Virus record (IMG/VR): IMGVR_UViG_3300042695_000536
Span: 1-64,000 of that record
Origin: a virus
Direction: 5' to 3' (one strand)
Length of the DNA stretch: 64,000 nt
Shown here: positions 28,717-37,986 of the stretch, piece after piece
Layout: each line of letters opens with the position of its first letter
How positions within the stretch are numbered: position 1 is the stretch's first letter
The notes under the pieces: generated by a model
Told to the model about the DNA's origin: nothing
Database searches by the model: none
The model's input: the letters and a program-made list of their open reading frames with translations, nothing else
Program-made: the position numbers and the translations under genes

Positions 28717-28813
28717 TTTTCGGCTCACTTTTCGCCGCACTTTTTAGGACATTGAATCTGTAGAATATGTAGGGTATAATATACTTATTCTTAAAAATTA
28801 AAGGAGATACACG

Positions 28814-29107
28814 ATGAGATTTTTTAGTACAATTGACTCTGAAAGAGTAAACGCAATCTGGAACAAGTTCGATCTTTTTCTAGTTAAAGAATTCAAAGAA
28901 GCAAACCCATCTTTATCAGACGAAGAAATCTTGGAAGCAACAAAAGATGGCAAGCTAACAATTAAATACCAAGAAGATCAAAACTACGATGTATTGGTTT
29001 ATGAAACAGCAAATCTAAAGCTAGAAGAGTCTGAAGAGTATCTAGTAACAAACTTCGGCACAGAGTCTGACATAGCAGATCTTGAATCTTGGAAGGCTGC
29101 AAATTAA
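28814..29107 (+). CDS. small acidic protein, unknown
   Basis: 97 residues. A TATAAT at about 28772 and AAAGGAG before the ATG mark a normal leader. The sequence looks like an alpha/beta domain (IWNKFDLFLVKEFKEANPSL). The end overlaps the next ATG. No family recognised. Confidence 0.7.
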   Translation: MRFFSTIDSERVNAIWNKFDLFLVKEFKEANPSLSDEEILEATKDGKLTIKYQEDQNYDVLVYETANLKLEESEEYLVTNFGTESDIADLESWKAAN

Positions 29108-29643
29108 TGGGAATCCTTGATGACGTAACCCATGCTGAAGAGCAACCAGTAATTACTCTTCCTGCAAGCTCACAAAAAAAATTTATTTCTTTTGAAATTA
29201 CAGACGAAGAAGTTCTTGAAATTAAAAATTGGCTAAATTCTGCTACAGATGAGGAAAAAGAAACAATTGAGCATTCTAATATAACTAGAATTAATTACTC
29301 TCATCCAAGACTTCCAGTAAGACCTACTTTAACTGAAATAAGAGAAAAGTTTGTAGAGTTGTCTGATTTAAAAAGCCTACTCAGCATAAAAAATTATTAC
29401 ACAATGGCTTACTCTAACGCCGAGCCTTTTGAACATACTCATACAATGTCTGTAGAGCTAGATCCAGATGCAATATTTGTAAAAGCTTATATTGTATTAG
29501 ATGGTAGCTTAAAAATAAATGGAATTTCTTCTAAAGTGTTTGCACCAAAAGAAATTGTGTTTTTTGTATCAGATTCTGAAAATGAAAACATCATGAGTTC
29601 AGGAGAAGAAGATTCTCTTATTTTGGGACTCACTTTAGCATAA
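29107..29643 (+). CDS. beta-rich protein, cupin-like possible
   Basis: 178 residues from ATG 29107. The C-terminal half has EHTHTMSVELDPDAIFVKAY then IVLDGSLKINGISSKVFAP, the run of strands and His of a cupin-like barrel. The HxD-H ligand set of the 2OG oxygenases is not clear. It may be a degraded or related member. It converges with the oxygenase at 29650. Confidence 0.5.
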   Translation: MGILDDVTHAEEQPVITLPASSQKKFISFEITDEEVLEIKNWLNSATDEEKETIEHSNITRINYSHPRLPVRPTLTEIREKFVELSDLKSLLSIKNYYTMAYSNAEPFEHTHTMSVELDPDAIFVKAYIVLDGSLKINGISSKVFAPKEIVFFVSDSENENIMSSGEEDSLILGLTLA

Positions 29644-29649
29644 CAAAGA

Positions 29650-30300
29650 TTAATTTTTGTAAAAGTTAGGTATTTTTATAAAAGCTGGAAGTACATATCT
29701 TGTAGGTCCTTCTGTTACAAATCTTACTCCATGCTCCCATTCTGGATCCCCACCAAATAGTAAAAGATCTCCAGGTTCTGGTTTCATTTCAAATCCTTTT
29801 TTAGCCCAAAAAATTTCACCACCGTTATAATCATTATTTATGTATATAACTCCAGCGTGTTGTATGGATTCATCTGTATTTTGATCATGATGAGATACTA
29901 GCTGTACCCCATCATACATTCTCTGTATAAAATAAAATCCACTTAGTAAAAGCCCTTCTTTGGTTTTTTCAAGCACATCATTAAATCTTTTATCTATTCT
30001 TCTATGTATATCTGAGTTAATGAAGGATACGTTTTTATCATTCCAGTTTAATGTTACTTCGTATAAACCTTCTTTAACTAAATTTTCTATATCTTCCCTG
30101 CCAAATTTTTCTTTTGTAAAAACCTTTAGCTGGTCTGTATACCACTTATCCCATTGTTCTTCAGAGGTGTTATTTATTATACCCATGTATTCTTCAATGT
30201 CTTCTTTCGTTATAAAGTTTTTAACAACAAGCAATCCATCAATAGGAGTTTCTACGGTATATCCGCTTTCTTCAAATTCTTTTTTCATCCAAGTGGTCAT
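29650..30300 (-). CDS. 2OG-Fe(II) oxygenase, prolyl-hydroxylase type
   Basis: 216 residues on the minus strand. Iron ligands His137 and Asp139 (SHHDQN) and His190 (EWEHGV), with Arg201 (GPTRYVLP) for 2OG. VIYINNDYNGGEIFW and KPEPGDLLLFGG are the core strands. It is the only such gene on the minus strand, paired with a TylF-like methyltransferase just upstream in its operon (12-base gap), which suggests joint action on one product. Confidence 0.85.
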   Translation of the reverse strand: MTTWMKKEFEESGYTVETPIDGLLVVKNFITKEDIEEYMGIINNTSEEQWDKWYTDQLKVFTKEKFGREDIENLVKEGLYEVTLNWNDKNVSFINSDIHRRIDKRFNDVLEKTKEGLLLSGFYFIQRMYDGVQLVSHHDQNTDESIQHAGVIYINNDYNGGEIFWAKKGFEMKPEPGDLLLFGGDPEWEHGVRFVTEGPTRYVLPAFIKIPNFYKN

Positions 30301-30312
30301 AGTATTATTGTA

Positions 30313-30945
30313 TCATTCCTTCCACATAATAGCTTGGCCAGTAGGTAGCTCAAGTATATTGTGATCTTCAAAAGCGTCTTTTACAGCTTTTCTAGATCCT
30401 TCTGTTTTGTAAGAACCGTAGTCATCACATATTAATACTCCGCCAGAAACTATTTTAGGCCAAAAATATTCTATTGATTCTTTTGTTGGCTCGTATAAAT
30501 CTACATCTACATGTACAAATGAATACTGTTTTTCTTCAAGGTCTTTAAATACTTCTGGTATCCAGCCTTTTTTTAATTCTATATTTTTGTATCTAGATAG
30601 GTTATTTTTTGCCCACGCCATTTCAGATTTTAGTTTTACTGTTTTAAAGTATTCTGTATCAAACTCTCCTGGCTCAGAAACGCCTTCCCAAGAATCAATT
30701 CCTATAAAAGATTTGTTGCAAAACTCGGCGGTAAAGAACATTGTCATTCCAGCATAAACACCAGTCTCAGCAAAGTTTAAATTTGGATTGATTACAGATT
30801 GATGTTTTGCCAGCTGTCTTAATATAGATATTCTTCCGTACTGAGCATTGTCCATAGAATTCTGTATGTTACATATTAAATTAAAATCATTATGTAGTTT
30901 TACAAAATCTTGGTCTTCAGTCCATCTGCTTAAATATGAGTCCAT
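30313..30945 (-). CDS. TylF/MycF-like O-methyltransferase
   Basis: 210 residues. NFAETGVYAGMTMFF (SAM loop, about 58-71), IGIDSWEG, FVHVDVDLYEPTKESIEYF (144-161) and GGVLICDDYGSY match the macrocin O-methyltransferase (TylF) family, which methylates sugar hydroxyls on metal-bound substrates. It could methylate a phage-made glycan. It shares an operon with the 2OG oxygenase at 29650. Confidence 0.82.
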   Translation of the reverse strand: MDSYLSRWTEDQDFVKLHNDFNLICNIQNSMDNAQYGRISILRQLAKHQSVINPNLNFAETGVYAGMTMFFTAEFCNKSFIGIDSWEGVSEPGEFDTEYFKTVKLKSEMAWAKNNLSRYKNIELKKGWIPEVFKDLEEKQYSFVHVDVDLYEPTKESIEYFWPKIVSGGVLICDDYGSYKTEGSRKAVKDAFEDHNILELPTGQAIMWKE

Positions 30946-30959
30946 TTTGCTCCTTAAAC

Positions 30960-30992
30960 AAAAAACCCCAAAGGAGGCGGATCCTTTAGGGT
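30960..30992 (-). terminator. rho-independent terminator
   Basis: On the minus strand: a stem of TCCTTT/AAAGGA type extended by GGG/CCC, then a run of six T. It ends the operon that stops at 31071. Confidence 0.7.
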
Positions 30993-31070
30993 CTTTGTTG
31001 CGTTATATCCGCATAGTGTAATTAATATCACACACTTATATTGTAGTATATTTTTTTTGACAAAGCAATA

Positions 31071-31256
31071 CTATTTTACGAGTTCTTTTTCAAGAAGCAC
31101 ATCGTATACAGCAGTCAATGCATGATTAATAGAAGGAGTGCTTTGCTCAATAAACTTATCTACTTCAGCTTCTTCCATACCGCTTGCTAGAGCCATGCTC
31201 TTATTTGTTTCGCTAAAAACCTCAGTCATGAGGTTGATTATTTCTTCTCTATCCAT
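31071..31256 (-). CDS. small acidic helical protein, unknown
   Basis: 61 residues, helical with two acidic halves. Starts inside the end of the gene above. Last gene before the terminator. Confidence 0.65.
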   Translation of the reverse strand: MDREEIINLMTEVFSETNKSMALASGMEEAEVDKFIEQSTPSINHALTAVYDVLLEKELVK

Positions 31257-31452
31257 TATTCTCCTCAGAAATAAATGCTGGGGAAGGTCCCAGCAAGAAT
31301 CCTTCTTTATGATATTCTACCATTTTCTCTATTTCTTTTACATCCCCGCCTTGCTTGGCTATCAGGCATAATACGTCATATATTCTATGAAGCATTATAT
31401 AATTTACCATAGGCAGATTGTCTTCTAGGTTGCTAGAATTAGTTTCAGTCAT
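31249..31452 (-). CDS. small helical protein, unknown
   Basis: 67 residues. MLHRIYDVLCLIAKQGGDV is the core helix. Overlaps both neighbours. Confidence 0.65.
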   Translation of the reverse strand: MTETNSSNLEDNLPMVNYIMLHRIYDVLCLIAKQGGDVKEIEKMVEYHKEGFLLGPSPAFISEENNG

Positions 31453-31639
31453 TTTTTACTTTTATGTCTTCAAGCACTTCGTCAATTGTATTTAGGCCGC
31501 GAACTTTAGCTAGCTCTAAATATGACTGAATAACATTTAATGCTTTTTCAGCAAGAAATGCTCTGGGTATGTGTGCACATGGAATATTAGAAGACATGTC
31601 TAGAACTAAGTCTTTGTTAAACTTGCTTTCTATTTGCAT
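31445..31639 (-). CDS. small helical protein, unknown
   Basis: 64 residues with AFLAEKALNVIQSYLELA as the central helix. Overlaps both neighbours. Confidence 0.65.
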   Translation of the reverse strand: MQIESKFNKDLVLDMSSNIPCAHIPRAFLAEKALNVIQSYLELAKVRGLNTIDEVLEDIKVKND

Positions 31640-31826
31640 TTTCTATTTCTTTCACCATTTTGCTATAAAGGGCTATACCGATATAGCTTTTGTATTTACA
31701 AGAAACACAATAAATAAAAATTTTATCTTCGTTGTCTGTGTTAGAAAAGAGAAGGCCTTGATCTAATGGACAAGCCATTTCTGAAACAAGACCTTCTCTT
31801 GAAAGGCTCAGATATTCAGATACCAA
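31617..31826 (-). CDS. small Cys-pair protein, unknown
   Basis: 69 residues. ACPLDQGL and YCVSC suggest a zinc site. Its end overlaps the next gene by 23 bases. An internal ATG near 31778 is an alternative start. Confidence 0.55.
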   Translation of the reverse strand: MVSEYLSLSREGLVSEMACPLDQGLLFSNTDNEDKIFIYCVSCKYKSYIGIALYSKMVKEIENANRKQV

Positions 31827-31850
31827 TTGTATCTTAATAGTAAATCCTTT

Positions 31851-32411
31851 CTAACTTCTAGATGGAAATTTGTTTAGCCACTCTTTTGTTCGAGGAGTTA
31901 AACCTTTCCATGACGACCAATCTTGACCGCCATTGGTCATATAATACGTTATCTCTGCGTTGATTGCTGGATCAAATAACGAATAGTTACTGTCCAGTTT
32001 GAACTTTTCTTTACGATTATCACCTAGGTTTCCCAACATGTTAATCTGAAAAATTCCATAAGAGCTGTCTCCAGTTTTTATGTTGCCGTTATAAGCCATT
32101 GGGCGTCCATTAGACTCCTTTTTAGCTACGGCCCACGCCATTTTAAGGGCGCTACCCTCAAAGCCTACAGCTTTGAGAAGTTCAACCAATTCTTTATCTG
32201 TTAAAGACTCAGATGGTTTCCACACAGTATTACTGAATTGCTTCAGCGTTTCCTTGTCAAGTTGTGCTTCGGTTTTTACATCTGGTTTTACAACCAGTGC
32301 AGATGCTGATTGAATCATTTCTGGTTGACCAGTAAATAAAAACAATACAGCTACTGCTATTGCAACATAGTGATGTAAAACATCGCTAAGTTTTTCTTTT
32401 ATATTCTCCAT
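31851..32411 (-). CDS. lysozyme-like/transglycosylase protein with membrane anchor
   Basis: 186 residues from ATG 32411, eight bases after GGAGG (the frame opens at 32426, within that ribosome site). Residues about 12-35 form a membrane or signal segment. The C-terminal domain has WAVAKKESNGRPMAYNG with a catalytic Glu (KKES), SSYGIFQINM and LFDPAINAEITYYM, the pattern of goose-type or SLT lysozyme folds. It probably cleaves peptidoglycan and takes part in lysis or entry. It is not next to the holin-like gene. Confidence 0.78.
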   Translation of the reverse strand: MENIKEKLSDVLHHYVAIAVAVLFLFTGQPEMIQSASALVVKPDVKTEAQLDKETLKQFSNTVWKPSESLTDKELVELLKAVGFEGSALKMAWAVAKKESNGRPMAYNGNIKTGDSSYGIFQINMLGNLGDNRKEKFKLDSNYSLFDPAINAEITYYMTNGGQDWSSWKGLTPRTKEWLNKFPSRS

Positions 32412-32629
32412 AGGCATTTCCTCCAATAGAGATAACGAACTATAAGAATACCATTAAAAAGTTTAATCTGTCAACCTAGAGTTCATGTTATATTTGTTTT
32501 AGTTAACTAATAATAAAGCTGTTTTCTTTACTTTTAATTTAATGCTCTTCCCATGCGTAAAAAAGTTTGGTAGAATAGGACTCTACTTAAATTAAATTAG
32601 ACCGCTAGGCGGAGAAACAGGTACTATAA

Positions 32630-34564
32630 ATGTCAAATACTATTGCAAACCCTTACGAAAATTTTATTGCGTTATCGCGTTACGCTAGATGGATTCCAGA
32701 AGAGAACCGTCGTGAAACGTGGGGTGAAACAGTAGATAGATATTTTGACTATATGCTGAATCACCTAAAGCAAAACCACAATTATATTCCAACTGAAAAG
32801 CTTGTAGCGGAATTAAAAGACGGTGTATTCAAAAGAAATGTCATGCCCTCAATGCGCTCCGTAATGACTTCAGGAGCAGCACTAGAACGAGATAATGTTG
32901 CAGGATACAATTGTGCTTTTTTGCCAGTTGACTCACCACGTTCATTTGATGAAACAATGTATATCCTTATGTGTGGAACGGGTGTAGGGTTTTCTGTTGA
33001 ATACAAGTACATTAATAAACTTCCTGCCGTCCCAGAATCTTTAGAGAAATCAACTACAGTTATTACTGTAGAAGATTCAAAGCAAGGGTGGGCAAAAGCA
33101 TATCGTGAGTTGCTAGCCCTTCTTTGGTCGGGTCAGATTCCAGCAATAGATGTTTCTAGGGTTCGTCCTGCAGGCGCAAGACTTAAGACAATGGGCGGAA
33201 GATCATCTGGCCCGCAGCCATTGGTTAACTTGTTTGATTTTACAATTGCAAAATTTAAAAATGCCGCAGGAAGAACTCTTAAGCCAATTGAATGCCATGA
33301 TATTATGTGCAAGATTGGTGAAGTAGTTGTTGTAGGAGGAGTTCGTCGCTCAGCAATGATTTCTCTTTCTAACATTAATGATATTGAAATGGCACAGGCT
33401 AAATCAGGAAACTGGTGGGAGCAAAGCCCTCAGAGAGCGTTGTCTAATAATTCTGTTGCATACTCACGCAAGCCAGATATGGAGCAATTTATTGCAGAAT
33501 GGAAATCTCTATATGACTCAAAGTCGGGAGAACGAGGGATATACAATGTGGCCGCAGCTCAAACCCAAGCAGCCAAATATGGAAGAAGAGATCCAGATAT
33601 ACACTATGGCACTAACCCGTGTTCAGAAATTATTTTACGTCCTTATCAGTTTTGCAATCTTTCAGAAGTCGTATTACGTGAAGGTGATACAAAGAAAGAT
33701 ATTGAACGCAAGGTAGAGCTAGCTACAATCCTTGGCACATGGCAATCTACGCTTACTGATTTTAAATATCTTAGAAAAATCTGGAAAGATAATACAGAAG
33801 AAGAACGCTTGCTGGGAGTATCTTTAACAGGACAATTTGGAAATAAGTTTATGTCAGGAAAAGAAGATCTGGTTTCCCTCGAAGCCTTTTTAATGAATCT
33901 TCGTGAATCAGCAAGAGAAGCAAATAAAAAAGAAGCAGGAAAAATTGGAATTCCCGAGTCTGCAGCTATTACATGTGTAAAGCCATCTGGAACTGTTTCC
34001 CAATTAGTTGGAGTGTCTTCTGGCATGCATGCGTGGCACTCTCCATACTACATTAGAACTGTTCGTGGTTCTAAGGGGGATCCTATTTCTGTATTTCTTA
34101 AAGAAGTTGGAATTCCAGTAGAAGATGATGTAATGAAGCCAAATGAAACTTATGTTTTTTCTTTTCCAGTAAAGGCACCAGAAGGTGCAATTGTTAGAAA
34201 TGATTTGACAGCTATTGAGCACCTTAATATTTGGTTGGTTTACCAACGTGCATGGTGTGAGCATAAGCCATCTATTACAGTTTCTGTAAAAGAAGATGAG
34301 TGGATGGAAGTTGGCGCCTGGGTGTACAAGCATTTTGATGAAGTGTCTGGAATTTCATTTCTACCACATTCAGATCACTCTTATAAGCAAGCTCCTTATC
34401 AAGAAGTAAGCAAGGAGGAGTACGAGGCCCTTGTTGCAAAGATGCCAAAGGAAATTCGCTGGGAAGATCTATCTTTTTATGAAACAGAAGATGGAACTTC
34501 AACAAATGCTACTCTTGCTTGCAGCTCTGACGGCAATTGTGAATTGGTAGATATTAGCGCATAG
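32630..34564 (+). CDS. nrdJ-like: class II (cobalamin-dependent) ribonucleotide reductase
   Basis: 644 residues. RYARWIPEENRRETW, YNCAFLPVDSPRSFDE (Cys95), CGTGVGFSVE, GTNPCSEI (Cys331) and CVKPSGTVSQLVGVSSG match the adenosylcobalamin-dependent monomeric reductase. The C-terminus ACSSDGNC holds the redox Cys pair that must be reduced by thioredoxin. It makes dNTPs from rNTPs without oxygen and needs host B12. The thioredoxin at 1691 is the natural partner. Length is a little shorter than the bacterial enzymes. Confidence 0.9.
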   Translation: MSNTIANPYENFIALSRYARWIPEENRRETWGETVDRYFDYMLNHLKQNHNYIPTEKLVAELKDGVFKRNVMPSMRSVMTSGAALERDNVAGYNCAFLPVDSPRSFDETMYILMCGTGVGFSVEYKYINKLPAVPESLEKSTTVITVEDSKQGWAKAYRELLALLWSGQIPAIDVSRVRPAGARLKTMGGRSSGPQPLVNLFDFTIAKFKNAAGRTLKPIECHDIMCKIGEVVVVGGVRRSAMISLSNINDIEMAQAKSGNWWEQSPQRALSNNSVAYSRKPDMEQFIAEWKSLYDSKSGERGIYNVAAAQTQAAKYGRRDPDIHYGTNPCSEIILRPYQFCNLSEVVLREGDTKKDIERKVELATILGTWQSTLTDFKYLRKIWKDNTEEERLLGVSLTGQFGNKFMSGKEDLVSLEAFLMNLRESAREANKKEAGKIGIPESAAITCVKPSGTVSQLVGVSSGMHAWHSPYYIRTVRGSKGDPISVFLKEVGIPVEDDVMKPNETYVFSFPVKAPEGAIVRNDLTAIEHLNIWLVYQRAWCEHKPSITVSVKEDEWMEVGAWVYKHFDEVSGISFLPHSDHSYKQAPYQEVSKEEYEALVAKMPKEIRWEDLSFYETEDGTSTNATLACSSDGNCELVDISA

Positions 34565-34580
34565 TGGTACAATAATAGAA

Positions 34581-34596
34581 TTGGGCTAAAGCCCAA
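34581..34596 (+). terminator. short hairpin after nrdJ-like gene
   Basis: TTGGGCT-AA-AGCCCAA, followed by a second stem CTAGG/CCTAG (34602-34618). No long T-run. Terminator or mRNA-stability element. Confidence 0.4.
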
Positions 34597-34636
34597 AATT
34601 CCTAGGCTACCCGCCTAGAAATAAGGAGGATCAAAA

Positions 34637-34870
34637 ATGGCAAAAGCTAAAGAAGATCTTAATGGAGATGGAAAGGTTACAATGCAAGAGAAAATTCTAG
34701 CAGCACTAGCAAGTTATGGACGTCATTTTTTAGGAGCAGCAATTGCCCTATATATGACTGGCAACACTAGTCCAAGAGACCTACTATTGGGCGGATTTGC
34801 TGCCACAGCACCCGTAATTTTGAAAGCACTTAATCCAAACGAACCATCGTTCGGTTTCACAAACAAGTAA
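34637..34870 (+). CDS. holin-like small membrane protein
   Basis: 77 residues. A polar start with DLNGDGKVTMQEK (EF-hand-like), then two hydrophobic helices (ILAALASYGRHFLGAAIALY and LLLGGFAATAPVILKAL). The arrangement resembles holin-type proteins of actinophages. AAGGAGGA lies about six bases before the ATG. It would control timing of lysis. Confidence 0.65.
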   Translation: MAKAKEDLNGDGKVTMQEKILAALASYGRHFLGAAIALYMTGNTSPRDLLLGGFAATAPVILKALNPNEPSFGFTNK

Positions 34871-34941
34871 ATATAGTCGATTAGAAATACTCCTGTGCTA
34901 AAATTAGTACAGGAGTATTCCTATTTAGGAGACTATGGCAA

Positions 34942-35289
34942 ATGGCAGGACAAAAGAATTTCGAAGTAGATCAGAATGCAACATTTAGCTTTGTAGTAGA
35001 ATATAAAGACGACAATGGTAATGCGATTGATCTCACTGGCGCATCTGCAAAAATGCAGGTTCGTGATGTAAAAGGTGGAACAAAGCTAGCAGTAACTTTA
35101 ACATCTCCAAGCGGCGGTATAGTAATAAACGGCCCACTTGGAAAAGTAACTGTAACACTTACACCAACTCAAACAAATAAACTCTTTTACCCAAAGTCTG
35201 TATATGACATCATGGTCGTAGATTCTAATGCGAATAAAATAAAACTCCTTGAAGGGTTTATAACCCTAAATAGGTCGGTGACCATATAA
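34942..35289 (+). CDS. Ig-like tail or baseplate protein
   Basis: 115 residues, all beta: QNATFSFVVEYKDDNGNAID then LTGASAKMQVRDVKGGTKLA. The pattern is that of small tail-associated Ig-like domains common in marine and actinobacterial phages. Starts the tail-fibre cluster. Its stop overlaps the next ATG. Confidence 0.7.
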   Translation: MAGQKNFEVDQNATFSFVVEYKDDNGNAIDLTGASAKMQVRDVKGGTKLAVTLTSPSGGIVINGPLGKVTVTLTPTQTNKLFYPKSVYDIMVVDSNANKIKLLEGFITLNRSVTI

Positions 35290-35729
35290 TGGTAGAATCC
35301 GTAGTTGTTAAAGAACAAATAAACAAAGTCATAATTTCTTCACCTGGACCACAAGGCCCAAGAGGAAGAACTATTCTAAATGGATCTGGAGATCCTGCAG
35401 CAAATTTAGGACTTACTGGAGATTTTTATTACGACACGGTATCTTCTGCTTTTCACGGACCAAAAGTTTCTGATTTAACATGGTCAGGATCTACTAAAAT
35501 ATTTTTAACAAATAATACATTAGCTTATTCTTGGGAGCTCGCTCAGGTCACTGGGCCAACCCTAGGTGTGTATTCTGTTGTTATTAGCCATGGGCTTGGG
35601 TATCAACCAAACGTTACAGTTAAATCAAGCGCAGGAGATATTTTAGAAACTGGAATAGATTACAATAGTAATAACCAAATAACACTGACAATGGCTCAAC
35701 CATTTTCAGGGACAGCATACCTGTCATAA
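35289..35729 (+). CDS. short tail-fibre protein with collagen-like GPQGPRG
   Basis: 146 residues. An N-terminal ISSPGPQGPRGRT stretch is a mini collagen-like (Gly-X-Y) segment, a classic prolyl-hydroxylase target. The C-terminal region (VVISHGLGYQPNVTVKSSAG) resembles a tail-tip or knob domain also present at the end of the next protein. Confidence 0.7.
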   Translation: MVESVVVKEQINKVIISSPGPQGPRGRTILNGSGDPAANLGLTGDFYYDTVSSAFHGPKVSDLTWSGSTKIFLTNNTLAYSWELAQVTGPTLGVYSVVISHGLGYQPNVTVKSSAGDILETGIDYNSNNQITLTMAQPFSGTAYLS

Positions 35730-35740
35730 GGAGATAGCAA

Positions 35741-37036
35741 ATGGCAAGAAAATTTTTAGTTAGCGTTGATCTCAACAAGAATGAGTTGCTCAATGCTAGA
35801 ATCCAAAACTTAGGTTCAGCACCTTCAAATCCAGTAGTTGGACAGATTTACTACGATACATCAAATAACACAATGTATTACTATAATGGACTATCATCAC
35901 CTAATGGTCCATGGATGCCAATGTCTGGCTCTACAGAAGTTATACAAGATGTAATCGGTTCATCTATTGTTGGCGGAGTTGGCTTAACAGCAACATACGG
36001 AGACCCAGCTGGAACAACAACAATTGATTTAGACGATACCGCTGTAACTGCTGGTTCATATGGATCAACAACAGCAATTCCTACATTTACAGTTGACGCT
36101 CAAGGTCGTTTAACTGCAGCAGGAACAGTTAGCGTAGCAACTAATCTTTCAGTTGCTGGAGACACTGGAACAGACACAGTCGATCTTCTTACAGACACTC
36201 TTACAGTATCTGGCGGAGAAGGAATTGATGTAGCGGTAACAAATAACACAATTACGGTATCTGCAGAAGATGCAACTTATACAAATAAGGGTGTTGCTTC
36301 ATTTAATTCAACAGATTTTACAGTTACAGCAGGAGCAGTATCTCTCAATAAAGATCCAGTAATTACACTTTCAGGAGATGTAACTGGTTCTGCAACAATG
36401 ACCAATTTGGGAGACGTAACAATATCAACCACAATTGAGCCAAACTCAATTGCCCTTGGAACAGATACAACTGGAGATTATGTAGCAACAATTGTTGGCA
36501 CAGCCAATGAAGTTACTGTTTCTCCAAATAGCGGAGAGTCAGCAGCCGTAACAATTGGATTGCCAGATGACGTAACAATTACTAATAATTTAACAGTTGG
36601 CGGTAATTTGAATGTAACTGGAACAATTAACTCAGTAAATACTACTCAGGTAAATATTGTTGACAATAAGATTAACCTAAATACCGATTTTGCAGGAGCA
36701 CCAACAGTAGATGCTGGAATCCGTGTAGAACGAGGAACATCTGCAGATGCAGAAATATTGTGGAATGAAACATCAGATCAGTGGACACTAACTAATGATG
36801 GAACAAATTATCATGAGATAACAAGAAAGTATAAGACAACTCTTAATACTTCAGCAACATCTTATACAGTAACTCACAATTTAGGAACAAAAGATGTTGT
36901 GACTGCTATATATGAAGTTGCTTCTCCATATGCACAAATTGAGGCAGATATTGAGCATACATCAGATTCAGTTGTAACTATTAGATTTGCAGTTGCACCA
37001 GCAATTGGAGAATATAGAGTAGTTGTAATAGGATAA
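35741..37036 (+). CDS. tail-fibre protein
   Basis: 431 residues. [20 protein letters not shown], then long stretches of Thr/Val/Gly repeats, then the typical trimeric-fibre motif [20 protein letters not shown], and a C-terminal beta domain with [16 protein letters not shown] virion adhesin built as a trimer is the likely role. Confidence 0.8.
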   Translation: MARKFLVSVDLNKNELLNARIQNLGSAPSNPVVGQIYYDTSNNTMYYYNGLSSPNGPWMPMSGSTEVIQDVIGSSIVGGVGLTATYGDPAGTTTIDLDDTAVTAGSYGSTTAIPTFTVDAQGRLTAAGTVSVATNLSVAGDTGTDTVDLLTDTLTVSGGEGIDVAVTNNTITVSAEDATYTNKGVASFNSTDFTVTAGAVSLNKDPVITLSGDVTGSATMTNLGDVTISTTIEPNSIALGTDTTGDYVATIVGTANEVTVSPNSGESAAVTIGLPDDVTITNNLTVGGNLNVTGTINSVNTTQVNIVDNKINLNTDFAGAPTVDAGIRVERGTSADAEILWNETSDQWTLTNDGTNYHEITRKYKTTLNTSATSYTVTHNLGTKDVVTAIYEVASPYAQIEADIEHTSDSVVTIRFAVAPAIGEYRVVVIG

Positions 37037-37045
37037 GGATTTCAA

Positions 37046-37420
37046 ATGGCCAAAAAGTTTAAGTCATTATTAAATCTGCTTACACTTCCAGAAGATCCTA
37101 TAATTGGATCAACTGGAGATGTGTATTTTAATGTAACAAGCAAAAACATTAAGATATACAATGGTGCAGTGTGGGTTGACTTAACTCCTGGCTCTACCGA
37201 TCCCGCTCCATTTTATATGCACACTCACTCTTATGATGGAAATGTACATACAGTTAATTTACAAGAAACAATTGATTTTTCTGATATTAACAATAACGCA
37301 GGAGTTGTAGAAACAAGTCCTGCTATAATAGGCATAGACGGTGGTACTCCAACATCATCGTATACAAATGCAAGTTACACGCAGTTAACATTGTTGGATG
37401 GAGGCCAAATTGGCGACTAA
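37046..37420 (+). CDS. small tail-fibre protein
   Basis: 124 residues. LTLPEDPIIGSTGDVYFNV then a His-rich loop (MHTHSYDGNVHT) that might bind metal ions. Its last 23 bases overlap the next gene. Confidence 0.7.
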   Translation: MAKKFKSLLNLLTLPEDPIIGSTGDVYFNVTSKNIKIYNGAVWVDLTPGSTDPAPFYMHTHSYDGNVHTVNLQETIDFSDINNNAGVVETSPAIIGIDGGTPTSSYTNASYTQLTLLDGGQIGD

Positions 37421-37961
37421 TTATCCTACATCAAAAGATAACTTTACTAATCCTGCCGCAACTGAATCAATGGAAGGCCATGCGTCTCTGCATGGCAACG
37501 TCAATGATGCAATTGAAGCAATTGAAAACAAGCTAGGCGTAAACGGATCATCAGATGTAAATTCAATAGACTATAAGGTTTCTCAGCTAGAAACAAACTT
37601 AGCTAACCTTGATGCAGAAAACGCTTCAGAACTTTTGGGGCTAGATGGCAATAATGATTTAACTATAAACGGTATAGAGAACAAAACAACTATTGATTCG
37701 TTTTCTAAAAATGTTTACAAAACAGTTGAGTATAAAATTCAGATTGATAAGCAGGTTGGAAACTTAACTACAAGCTCAACAGTACTGATTCTAAACGATG
37801 GAGCAAATGTCTACATGTCCGAATCTAATGTTATTTCAAATACAAATGATGTTTTGGGTAATATAACTTTTGAAGAAAATAGCGGTATAATAAGTCTATG
37901 TGTTGCGCCGATATCAGGCTCCATAAGAGTAAGATATTCTAGAACAGCACTAAAAGCATAA
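37398..37961 (+). CDS. tail-fibre/adhesin protein
   Basis: 187 residues. ESMEGHASLHGNVNDAIEAI starts a coiled-coil trunk, and the C-terminal part is beta-rich (ITFEENSGIISLCVAPISGS), probably a trimeric tip. The start overlaps the previous gene. Confidence 0.7.
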   Translation: MEAKLATNYPTSKDNFTNPAATESMEGHASLHGNVNDAIEAIENKLGVNGSSDVNSIDYKVSQLETNLANLDAENASELLGLDGNNDLTINGIENKTTIDSFSKNVYKTVEYKIQIDKQVGNLTTSSTVLILNDGANVYMSESNVISNTNDVLGNITFEENSGIISLCVAPISGSIRVRYSRTALKA

Positions 37962-37986
37962 AAAGCAGTAAAAGGGAGTCATATCA

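Noticed and set aside
31021-31070. TTGTCA-N12-TACAAT as another copy of the TGTCAG promoter
   Set aside because: It has the wrong base after the box and spacing 12 instead of 10, so it was not counted.
31617-31826. Treating this frame as a shadow
   Set aside because: It overlaps the neighbour by 23 bases but has two Cys pairs, so it was kept at low confidence rather than dropped.
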